Assembly: GCA_964463865.1 (NCBI GenBank)
Contig: CAYXDX010000080.1
Location: 1-6,991, forward strand
Reading direction: 5' to 3'
Length of the DNA: 6,991 bases
DNA from: Ferroglobus sp964463865
GTDB taxonomy: Archaea > Halobacteriota > Archaeoglobi > Archaeoglobales > Archaeoglobaceae
Shown here: one piece after another, positions 1 through 6,141 of the stretch
How the letters are laid out: each line of letters begins with the position of its first letter
Position numbering within the stretch: position 1 is the first letter of the stretch
Notes under the pieces: model-generated
Told to the model about the DNA's origin: nothing
What the model saw: only the letters and a program-made list of their open reading frames with translations
Databases searched by the model: none
Position numbers and translations under genes: made by a program

Positions 1-2984
1 CTCCGACTGGAGTCGGAAAAACTTCTTTCGGCTGTGCGATGGCGCTCTTTCTGTCCCTCAAAAATAAGAAGAGTTACATAATTCTCCCAACCACTCTGCT
101 CGTAGAACAGGTTGTCGAAAACCTCTCAGGCTACTGCGAAAAAGCCGGGTTGAAGTGTGGACTGAACGAGAAGAGCGACGTGACTATAGCGTTCTACCAC
201 GGAAAACTGAAAGACAAAGACAAATTCTTCGAACTCCTTGAAAGCGGCGAATACGACATACTCGTAACAACAACCCAGTTTCTGCCGAGGTACTTCGAAA
301 AGCTCCTTGGAAAAACTTTCGATTTCATTTTCGTTGACGACGTCGACGCAATTCTGAAAGCATCAAGAAATGTGGACAGAATCCTAAAACTGCTCGGATT
401 CAGATTTAAGAACGGCAAGTGGGAAGGTAAGGCGAAGGGCGTTCTGATGGTATCAACGGCGACCGCCAAAAAGGGACAGAAAGTTAAACTGTTCAGAGAG
501 CTTCTGAATTTCGACGTAGGAACTTCTACTCACGCGGTGAGAAACATAGAAGACGTATACCTCAATTCAGCAAAAATAGACGACGTAAAAAAGATCCTGA
601 ATCTGATGGGGTCTGGAGGAATAATCTACGCGAGGAGCGGGGAAGAGGCGGAGAAGCTATACGAAGCATTAAAAGACGAGTTCAAAGTCGGCATAGTCAC
701 GGCCCAGAGGAAAAAAGATTTTGCAAAGTTCGAGAAGGGCGAACTTGACCACCTGATTGGAACCGCTTATTACTACGGGACTCTTGTGAGAGGTCTCGAC
801 CTGCCGGAAAGAATAAGGTTTGCCATCTTTTTTGGTGCTCCGGTTTTCAGAGTAAGAATAGAAGACCTCGACAGCATTAGCCCCGGAATTTTGAGAATTA
901 TCGCGCTGATATTCAGAGACGACGAGCGCGTGAAACCGTTCGTTCCGTTCCTTTCAAAAATAACTGAAGGGAGCAAAGAGTTTGAGGAGCTTAAGAGCGT
1001 TCTAAGAGAGGTGATAACGAGCAAAAAGGTCGAAGTAAAAGACGTCGTCGTTCGAGAAGGAGAGGTAATATTCCCGGACTTGAGGACATACATACAAGGA
1101 TCTGGAAGAACTTCGAGGCTGTTTGCAGGCGGTATAACGAAAGGCGCAAGTTTTCTTCTCGAAGAGGACGAGGCCGTTCTAAAAGCCTTCGTCGAGAGAG
1201 CGAAGTACTTCGACATAGAGTTCAAGCGTTTCGAAGAAGTCGACTACGACAAGCTCATAGAAGAGATTAACGAAACGAGAGAAAAGTTCAGGAAGAGAAA
1301 AGAGTTTAAAGACGTCATAAAGCCGACGCTGTTCATCGTCGAAAGTCCGACAAAAGCGAGGCAGATCTCGAGGTTCTTCGGACAGCCGAGCGTGAAGATA
1401 CTCGGAGACGAGACTTCGCCGATAATCGCATACGAGGTTCCAACTCCGGAAAGAATCCTGATCGTTACCGCGAGTCTCGGACACGTTACAGACTTAATAA
1501 CGAACAGAGCTTTCCACGGCGTCGAGGTGAACGGAACGTTCGTGCCGATTTACGCGTCGATCAAGCGGTGTAGGGATTGCGGATACCAGTTCACCGAAGA
1601 GAGAGACAGCTGTCCAAAGTGCGAGAGTTCAAACGTGGACGACTCCAAGAAGAGAATAGAAGCTTTGAGAAGACTCGCGAAAGAGACCGGAGAGGTGATA
1701 ATAGGAACCGATCCAGACTCGGAAGGGGAGAAAATTGCGTGGGACATCAAGAACCTGCTTTCGGGTTGCGCGACGATAAAAAGAGCTGAGTTCCACGAGG
1801 TGACGAGAAGGGCCGTAACAGAGGCTCTCGCCAATTTGAGAGACGTCGACGAGAACCTCGTCAAAGCTCAGATCGTGAGGAGAGTGGAGGACAGGTGGAT
1901 AGGATTCATACTGAGTCAGAAGCTCTGGGAAGTCTTCAAGAACAGAAACCTATCCGCCGGAAGAGCTCAAACTCCCGTCCTTGGATGGATAATACAGCGA
2001 GCAGAGGAGAACAAGAAAAAGAAGACGGTGGCGTTCGTAAAAGAGCTCGGACTAAGCTTAGAAGGTATCGCAAGAAAAGAGCTGGAACTGGAAATAGAGC
2101 TCGTGGAGAAAAGAGAGGAGGAGAAAGTTCCTCTGCCGCCATACACGACCGACAGCATGCTCAGAGACGCGAACGCGATACTGAAAATGAGTGCCAAAGA
2201 CACGATGCAGATCGCTCAGGACCTTTTCGAGAGCGGTCTCATAACCTATCACAGAACAGACTCCACGAGAGTGAGCGAAGTCGGTTTGAGAATAGCCAGG
2301 GAGTTCCTTGGAGAGGACTTCGTGGGCAGAGAGTGGTATTCGGAAGGCGCTCACGAGTGCATAAGACCGACGAGACCGGTAGATAGAGACACACTCCAGA
2401 GACTCATCAGCGAAGGCATCATAGTCGTCGAAAACTTCACGTGGAGACACCTCGCCCTATACGACCTCATATTCAGAAGGTTCATGGCGAGTCAGTGCAA
2501 GCCGTTTAAAGTTGTGGTAGCAAAATACAAGATAGTGACCGACGGAAAGGAGTTCGAGGAAGAAAGAGTCGTAAAAGCAGAGGGTAGAGCTTACGAACTA
2601 TACAAGTCCGTGTGGGTCAGAGACGAGTTGCCAGAGGGGAAAGTGAAGGTCGAAGCAGAAATAAGAAGAGTTCCAGTCGCTCCTCTCTATACGCAGTCCG
2701 ACATCGTCTCGCTGATGAAAGACAGGAGGATCGGCAGACCCTCGACTTACGCTACGATAGTCGACAAGCTCTTCCAGAGGAACTACATCATCGAGAGGGG
2801 GGGCAAACTCGTCCCGACGAAACTCGGATACTCCGTTTACAACTACCTGGTAAGCAAATACAAGACATTCGTCTCCGAGGAGAGGACGAGGCTCCTTGAA
2901 GAAATGATGGACAAAGTAGAAAGAGGCGAGGCCGACTACTTCGAGACTCTAAGAGAAATGTACGAAGAGGTCAAGCAGATCTAA
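1..2984 (+). CDS. rgy: Reverse gyrase, 5'-truncated by the window edge
   Basis: ATP-dependent type IA topoisomerase that introduces positive supercoils, a hallmark of hyperthermophiles. The frame is open from base 3 and its first codons read PTGVGKTSFG, the Walker A motif, so the ATG at 39 is internal and the missing part is the N-terminal zinc finger and Q-motif region. Numbering from that Met, the helicase-like half shows a DDVD Walker B (100-103), STATA (139-143), an RGLDLPERI motif (251-259) and QGSGRTSRL (353-361). Residues about 270-345 match the latch insertion in place and size. The topoisomerase half has the Toprim start FIVESPTKA with E435, a four-cysteine zinc finger (C511, C514, C525, C528), the Toprim acidic triad D558/D560/E562 and the catalytic tyrosine Y737 in GLITYHRTDSTR (codon 2247-2249). 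HECIRPTRP follows at 772-780. No intein, frameshift or missing catalytic residue is visible. The 993 visible residues suit a family of about 1,050-1,200. The 3' end overlaps the convergent synthetase by 4 bases. Confidence 0.98.
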   Translation, partial: PTGVGKTSFGCAMALFLSLKNKKSYIILPTTLLVEQVVENLSGYCEKAGLKCGLNEKSDVTIAFYHGKLKDKDKFFELLESGEYDILVTTTQFLPRYFEKLLGKTFDFIFVDDVDAILKASRNVDRILKLLGFRFKNGKWEGKAKGVLMVSTATAKKGQKVKLFRELLNFDVGTSTHAVRNIEDVYLNSAKIDDVKKILNLMGSGGIIYARSGEEAEKLYEALKDEFKVGIVTAQRKKDFAKFEKGELDHLIGTAYYYGTLVRGLDLPERIRFAIFFGAPVFRVRIEDLDSISPGILRIIALIFRDDERVKPFVPFLSKITEGSKEFEELKSVLREVITSKKVEVKDVVVREGEVIFPDLRTYIQGSGRTSRLFAGGITKGASFLLEEDEAVLKAFVERAKYFDIEFKRFEEVDYDKLIEEINETREKFRKRKEFKDVIKPTLFIVESPTKARQISRFFGQPSVKILGDETSPIIAYEVPTPERILIVTASLGHVTDLITNRAFHGVEVNGTFVPIYASIKRCRDCGYQFTEERDSCPKCESSNVDDSKKRIEALRRLAKETGEVIIGTDPDSEGEKIAWDIKNLLSGCATIKRAEFHEVTRRAVTEALANLRDVDENLVKAQIVRRVEDRWIGFILSQKLWEVFKNRNLSAGRAQTPVLGWIIQRAEENKKKKTVAFVKELGLSLEGIARKELELEIELVEKREEEKVPLPPYTTDSMLRDANAILKMSAKDTMQIAQDLFESGLITYHRTDSTRVSEVGLRIAREFLGEDFVGREWYSEGAHECIRPTRPVDRDTLQRLISEGIIVVENFTWRHLALYDLIFRRFMASQCKPFKVVVAKYKIVTDGKEFEEERVVKAEGRAYELYKSVWVRDELPEGKVKVEAEIRRVPVAPLYTQSDIVSLMKDRRIGRPSTYATIVDKLFQRNYIIERGGKLVPTKLGYSVYNYLVSKYKTFVSEERTRLLEEMMDKVERGEADYFETLREMYEEVKQI
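2981..2984. other. Shared stop tetranucleotide of convergent genes
   Basis: The bases CTAA contain the TAA stop of reverse gyrase on the plus strand (2982-2984) and the TAG stop of the acyl-CoA synthetase on the minus strand (2981-2983). The two genes therefore meet tail to tail with no spacer. No T-rich tract follows either stop closely, so each transcript probably ends inside the opposite gene. Confidence 0.95.
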
Positions 2985-4888
2985 TCTATAACGACGACTC
3001 CGCTCGAGTCCTTGTTTACCATTTCCGCTATCTTCTTTACGATGTCCACGTTAGAAGCTAATCCGCTTATCTCCTTTTTCACGACAGCGTCGACTATCGC
3101 TCTCTTGAAGACCTTTCCAGACGTCTTCGGGAGCTCTCTAACGAACACTATCAACCTCGGAATAGCGATTCTTCCTATGTCTTCTTCCACTTTCTTCCTT
3201 ATCTTTTCTGCGAGCTCTCCGTTACGGTTTTCCGCAACTACGAAGAGAGCCACTGCGCTACCCTTTATCCTGTCGGGAATGCCAATAGCTGCGCAGTCGT
3301 TCACGTCTTTAAGCTCTTTAACTATCTTCTCGATTTCGACGAGCGAGACCCTGTGACCGCTTATGTTTATGACGTCGTCAGCCCTTCCAGAAATCCAGAT
3401 GTATCCGTCCTCGTCGTAATACGCGTAATCCCCCGTTAAATACACTCTTTTACCGAACTTCGACCAGTAGAGTTGAACATATGTCCTCGGATCGCCGTAT
3501 ATCCCGAGCATGAATCCCGGAAACATCTTCTTTATTACCAGGTGACCAAGCTTGTAGGGTTTTACCCTCTTTCCACCCTCGTCGTATATGTCCACCTCGA
3601 TTCCGGGGAGTGGCTTAGATATCGAGCCGGGTTTCATCGGGGTCAGCGAGGGTATCGACGATATGACTATTCCTCCGGTCTCCGTCTGCCACCAGGTGTC
3701 GACGACCGGACACCTCTTCTTGCCAAGCACCTCGTAAAGCCAGAGCCAGTTCTCGGCTTCGAGCGGTTCGCCAACGCTTCCTATGAGCCTCAAAGTGGAT
3801 AAATCGTATCCGTCCACATCCTTGCATGCTTGCAACATTCTGACGAGGGTTGGGACCGTGTAAAACACCGTCACTCCGTGTTTTTCGATTATCTCGAGCG
3901 TTCTGCAGGCGTTCGGATAGTCCGGCGCTCCTTCGTAAAGGAGTATCGTAGCTCCAAGGGACAGCGGTCCATACACGGAGTAGCTGTGCCCCGTTATCCA
4001 GCCGAGGTCAGCGGTGCACCAGAGAACGTCCTCCTCCTTCAGGTCGAGAACGATTTTGCTCGTAGCGTAAACGTGAACGAGGTATCCACCGGTGGAGTGA
4101 ATCACACCCTTAGGCTCCGCGACGCTTCCCGAAGTGTAGATTATGAAGAGCGTATCGTTGGCATCCATTATCTCGCATTCGGACCTCTCCCTCTCATCCT
4201 TCATTAACTCGTCGTAGAAGTAATCTCTGCCATCCTTCATGTCTACGTCGATTCCCGCTCTTCTGACGACGATTACGCTTTCAACGTTACCGAACTCTTC
4301 AAGCGCCTCGTCGGCGTTCTTCTTTAAGTTTATCAACCTCCCCCTTCTGAAGTATCCGTCTGCAGTTATCAAACACTTCACGCCGGAATCTTTCATCCTA
4401 AACGCCGCCGATTTAGGAGAGAATCCGGCAAATATGAACACGTGCGGTGCTCCAATCCTCGCGCAAGCGAGCATGGAAATTATCGCTTCCGGAATGTTCG
4501 GCATGTAGATTCCTACCCTGTCACCCCTCTTCACACCGAGTTTCTTTAAAACGCTCGCGAACCTCGAAACTTCGCGATACAGGTCGTAATACGTTAGGAC
4601 TCTGTTTTCCCCGTTTTCCCCCTCCCAGATTATTGCAGCTTTGTTCCTCCTATCTCTCAGATGTCTGTCCACGCAGTTGTAACAGGCGTTTATTTTCCCT
4701 CCGACGAAAAACCTGTAAAACGGAGCTTTTGAGTCGTCGAAGAACTTCTCCCAAGGTTCAAACCAGTGCAACTCTTTCGCAAAGTTTTCCCAATACTCAA
4801 CCCAATTCTCTCTCGCTCTCGAATAAATCGCCGGATCTTTCACGTTGGCTCTCTCTACGAAATCTTCTGGCGGGTATATTATCTTCAT
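2981..4888 (-). CDS. acs: AMP-forming acetyl-CoA synthetase (acetate/short-chain acyl-CoA ligase)
   Basis: Cytoplasmic ANL-superfamily adenylating enzyme that makes acyl-CoA, AMP and pyrophosphate from a short acid, ATP and CoA. At 635 residues it has the usual length. Family signatures are the N-terminal ACS domain (WVEYWENFAKELHWFEPW, 29-46), FAGFSPKSAAFR (153-164), WCTADLGWITGHSY (290-303), DTWWQTETGG (397-406), YLTGDYAYYDEDGYIW (483-498) and GRADDVINISGHR (501-513). K592 is the C-terminal adenylation lysine. W400 matches the tryptophan that narrows the acid pocket of bacterial acetyl-CoA synthetase, which favours acetate or propionate. Two loops are unusual: the P-loop reads YTSGSVAEPKG instead of YTSGSTGKPKG, and the lysine loop reads PKTSGK instead of PKTRSGK. 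The start is fixed by an in-frame TGA four codons upstream (4898-4900). The gene lies 77 bases downstream of the cytochrome gene but appears to have its own promoter. Substrate remains uncertain because archaeal homologues can have broad acid ranges. Confidence 0.93.
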   Translation of the reverse strand: MKIIYPPEDFVERANVKDPAIYSRARENWVEYWENFAKELHWFEPWEKFFDDSKAPFYRFFVGGKINACYNCVDRHLRDRRNKAAIIWEGENGENRVLTYYDLYREVSRFASVLKKLGVKRGDRVGIYMPNIPEAIISMLACARIGAPHVFIFAGFSPKSAAFRMKDSGVKCLITADGYFRRGRLINLKKNADEALEEFGNVESVIVVRRAGIDVDMKDGRDYFYDELMKDERERSECEIMDANDTLFIIYTSGSVAEPKGVIHSTGGYLVHVYATSKIVLDLKEEDVLWCTADLGWITGHSYSVYGPLSLGATILLYEGAPDYPNACRTLEIIEKHGVTVFYTVPTLVRMLQACKDVDGYDLSTLRLIGSVGEPLEAENWLWLYEVLGKKRCPVVDTWWQTETGGIVISSIPSLTPMKPGSISKPLPGIEVDIYDEGGKRVKPYKLGHLVIKKMFPGFMLGIYGDPRTYVQLYWSKFGKRVYLTGDYAYYDEDGYIWISGRADDVINISGHRVSLVEIEKIVKELKDVNDCAAIGIPDRIKGSAVALFVVAENRNGELAEKIRKKVEEDIGRIAIPRLIVFVRELPKTSGKVFKRAIVDAVVKKEISGLASNVDIVKKIAEMVNKDSSGVVVID

Positions 4889-4889
4889 T

Positions 4890-4901
4890 ATGATAAATCA
4901 T
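4890..4901. repeat. Short palindrome abutting the synthetase start
   Basis: ATGAT and ATCAT form a perfect 5-base inverted repeat around a two-base AA spacer, one base upstream of the synthetase ATG. If the transcript is leaderless, the site covers the initiation region, where a repressor could act. It may equally be chance in AT-rich DNA. Confidence 0.25.
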
Positions 4902-4912
4902 CGCATTTAACG

Positions 4913-4918
4913 TATTTA
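4913..4918 (-). promoter_or_regulatory. Candidate TATA box for the acetyl-CoA synthetase
   Basis: The minus strand reads TCTAAATAC with TAAATA at -30 to -25 from the ATG. This is the expected TATA-to-start distance if transcription begins at or next to the start codon. No convincing Shine-Dalgarno lies before the ATG (GATGAT at about -9 to -14 is the nearest resemblance), which favours a leaderless mRNA. The upstream BRE is weak. Confidence 0.42.
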
Positions 4919-4927
4919 GAGTTATCG

Positions 4928-4944
4928 AATTGTTCGCGCCAATT
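4928..4944. repeat. Inverted repeat upstream of the synthetase TATA box
   Basis: AATTG and CAATT are perfect 5-base arms around a 7-base GC-rich spacer (TTCGCGC). The element lies about 10 bases upstream of the candidate TATA box on the minus strand, next to the BRE position, where archaeal activators often bind. It could also fold weakly in the cytochrome transcript's 3' end. It is short and could be chance. Confidence 0.25.
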
Positions 4945-4951
4945 AAAAAAA
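4945..4951 (-). terminator. Oligo-T terminator after the cytochrome gene
   Basis: The minus strand has a run of seven T's beginning 15 bases after the cytochrome TAA stop. Archaeal RNA polymerase terminates at such U-rich tracts without needing a stem. It sits between the cytochrome stop and the synthetase promoter, which suggests separate transcription units. Confidence 0.5.
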
Positions 4952-4965
4952 TGAGGGTTTGCGAG

Positions 4966-5508
4966 TTACCCAAGCTGCTTCAAGAATTCGATCAGATCGT
5001 TCAGGTCTTTCTCACTCATCTGCCACCTTGGCATGCAGTAGTCGAGTTCCTCCCCCTCGTCACCGATGCCCTGCGTTATGGCCTTCTTTATGTCTTCCTC
5101 GCTCATTCCGTGCTCTTTAGTCAGCGTGGAGTATCTTATGTCCGGCGTCTTAACTCCGCACATCATCGGGTAAATGCCGCCCTTTCCGTCTGCACCGTGG
5201 CAGCTTGCACAACCGCCGCCGTGCATGTACAACCACTGAGGTCCTCCGACGAACGGAATTCTTTCACCCTTCTCGTTGACTCCCGTCATGTAGATCATTT
5301 CGCCGTTAGACCTGTATTCGGTGGAAGGCTGGGTCGGATAAGGTTGAGCAGGATACTGATAACTCATCGGCATCATTCCCGGACCCATCATCGGATACAT
5401 CGGTGCGTAGGGAACTTTTCCATACCAGAGCGTATTAGCTACGGTAAGTCCCGCTGCAAAAGCAGCAATTGCTACTGCTACAACGATCAAAACGTCTCTC
5501 GTTTCCAT
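4966..5508 (-). CDS. Membrane-anchored monohaem c-type cytochrome (class I-like)
   Basis: Electron carrier of 180 residues, probably exported and tethered to the outer face of the cytoplasmic membrane. Residues 6-27 form one hydrophobic segment after METRD, a signal anchor with no obvious cleavage or lipobox site. Residues 33-62 are a Pro/Met/Tyr-rich stalk containing MMGPGMMPM. The haem site is CASCH (C100, C103, H104; bases 5197-5211) in a GGGCASCHGADGKGG context. The probable distal ligand is M159 in CMPRWQMSEKDL, followed by the C-terminal helix typical of class I cytochromes. The preceding stretch with IYMTGVNEKG resembles a family of small bacterial and archaeal cytochromes recalled from memory. 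Two cysteines outside the haem motif, C117 and C158, are unusual. An in-frame TAA at 5518-5520 fixes the ATG. A TATA box upstream and a T7 tract downstream suggest a single-gene unit. The redox partner is unknown. Confidence 0.9.
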   Translation of the reverse strand: METRDVLIVVAVAIAAFAAGLTVANTLWYGKVPYAPMYPMMGPGMMPMSYQYPAQPYPTQPSTEYRSNGEMIYMTGVNEKGERIPFVGGPQWLYMHGGGCASCHGADGKGGIYPMMCGVKTPDIRYSTLTKEHGMSEEDIKKAITQGIGDEGEELDYCMPRWQMSEKDLNDLIEFLKQLG

Positions 5509-5529
5509 AATTTTAATTTATAAGGCAAA

Positions 5530-5537
5530 TTATAAAA
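5530..5537 (-). promoter_or_regulatory. TATA box of the cytochrome c gene
   Basis: The minus strand reads AAAGGTTTTATAATTT. TTTTATAA lies at -29 to -22 from the cytochrome ATG and is preceded by a purine-rich BRE-like stretch. This spacing puts the transcription start at about the ATG, so the mRNA is probably leaderless. A second AT-rich string, TTATAAAT (about -15 to -8), is too close to serve as the TATA box. The element begins 11 bases past the stop of the upstream nuclease gene. Confidence 0.55.
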
Positions 5538-5548
5538 CCTTTGTGGAA

Positions 5549-6052
5549 TTACCCGACGAACTTGCAAATGTGCTTAAAACCACACCACGTGTTGTAACAT
5601 TTTTCTGGAGGGTTCGGCCTGTTCTCAAGAAACCACTCGAAGTATTCGACGCTGTCCCTGTATAGCACCTCATCGAACTCGAACAGCTTCATCGAAATGC
5701 TGTCTCCAGACAGTCTAACGAGAACTCCCTTGTCGACGCCAAACATTTTCATATACAGGTTCAGCTGAGCCACCCAGTCTTTCGGAAAATTTCTGCTCGA
5801 GTGCTTAACCTCTACAACGCAACCCTTCGTCAAAAAGTCCGCCCTTCCGAGAATCGAAAAATTTTCGAAGTCTATCCTGCCTCTGGGTTGCTTAACGTAA
5901 TCGACGCCCATCAGCTCGAAAAACTTCTCCACCTTCTTTTCCGCCAACACACCTTTCCTCACGATGTCGGGCGGTTTTTCCAGTCTGGGAAACTTCATCT
6001 TAAGGTAAACCCACCTTCTGCACTTGAAGACCCATGAAGCAAAAAATTCCAT
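5549..6052 (-). CDS. Cas4-like PD-(D/E)XK (RecB-family) nuclease, probable Fe-S protein
   Basis: Small predicted DNA exonuclease of 167 residues. It has the Cas4/RecB nuclease order: an N-terminal FKCRRWVYL with C11, GVLAE with E38, GRADF with D72, the catalytic VVEVK (E81, K83; bases 5804-5812) and QLNLY (Q96, Y100). The C-terminal cysteines C152, C157 and C163 (C-x4-C-x5-C) would join C11 to bind a 4Fe-4S cluster, as in Cas4 and AddB-type nucleases. All catalytic and cluster residues are present, so it is probably active. No cas1, cas2 or CRISPR repeat is visible, so it is better called a solo Cas4-like protein than a CRISPR adaptation gene. The ATG at 6052 keeps the conserved N-terminal cysteine; downstream Mets would lose it, and no upstream ATG occurs before an in-frame stop. 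No Shine-Dalgarno is obvious. It lies 89 bases after aspartate kinase and 40 bases before the cytochrome gene. Confidence 0.85.
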   Translation of the reverse strand: MEFFASWVFKCRRWVYLKMKFPRLEKPPDIVRKGVLAEKKVEKFFELMGVDYVKQPRGRIDFENFSILGRADFLTKGCVVEVKHSSRNFPKDWVAQLNLYMKMFGVDKGVLVRLSGDSISMKLFEFDEVLYRDSVEYFEWFLENRPNPPEKCYNTWCGFKHICKFVG

Positions 6053-6087
6053 GACGCTTAGAGATAGTTTGACAAAATAACACTTTT

Positions 6088-6100
6088 CTGTAACCTGTAA
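6088..6100. repeat. Tandem CTGTAA direct repeat in the nuclease leader
   Basis: CTGTAA occurs twice with one intervening C, so the centres are 7 bases apart. On the coding (minus) strand this is TTACAG-G-TTACAG. It falls 14-26 bases downstream of the candidate TATA element, about where transcription of the nuclease gene would begin. It could be a regulator half-site pair, but it is short. Confidence 0.3.
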
Positions 6101-6113
6101 GTATTATTCAGCG

Positions 6114-6128
6114 AAATATATTTTATGG
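6114..6128 (-). promoter_or_regulatory. Candidate AT-rich promoter of the nuclease gene
   Basis: The minus strand reads CCATAAAATATATTT, a TATA-like block 61-76 bases before the nuclease ATG. Transcription would start around 6090 and leave a leader of about 35-40 bases. The gap between aspartate kinase and nuclease is AT-rich overall, so the exact box cannot be chosen with certainty, and readthrough from aspartate kinase is possible. Confidence 0.35.
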
Positions 6129-6133
6129 AAAAA
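6129..6133 (-). terminator. Possible T-tract terminator after aspartate kinase
   Basis: Eight bases after the aspartate kinase stop the minus strand carries TTTTT inside a very AT-rich stretch (AATAATAAATTTTTCC). This could end the kinase transcript in an archaeon. The tract is short and no stem precedes it. Confidence 0.33.
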
Positions 6134-6141
6134 TTTATTAT

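Noticed and set aside
39..41. ATG at 39 as the start of reverse gyrase
   Set aside because: The same frame is open upstream and encodes the Walker A motif, so this Met is internal and the real start is outside the window.
773..1225. 150-codon minus-strand open frame opposite reverse gyrase
   Set aside because: Its Ser/Thr/Leu-rich product is what purine-rich coding DNA gives on the opposite strand; no domain is recognisable.
1895..2386. 163-codon plus-strand open frame inside reverse gyrase
   Set aside because: It lies wholly within a confident gene in another frame and its Arg/Ser/Glu-rich product reflects the shifted AGA and GAA codons.
2996..3010. GACTC-CGCTC-GAGTC hairpin just after the reverse gyrase stop
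   Set aside because: A 5-base stem inside the synthetase coding region, followed only by a weak CTTGTTT. Too little for a terminator call.
4930..5523. 197-codon plus-strand open frame opposite the cytochrome gene
   Set aside because: It is antisense to a gene with a clear haem motif, anchor and promoter, and its own product has no recognisable features.
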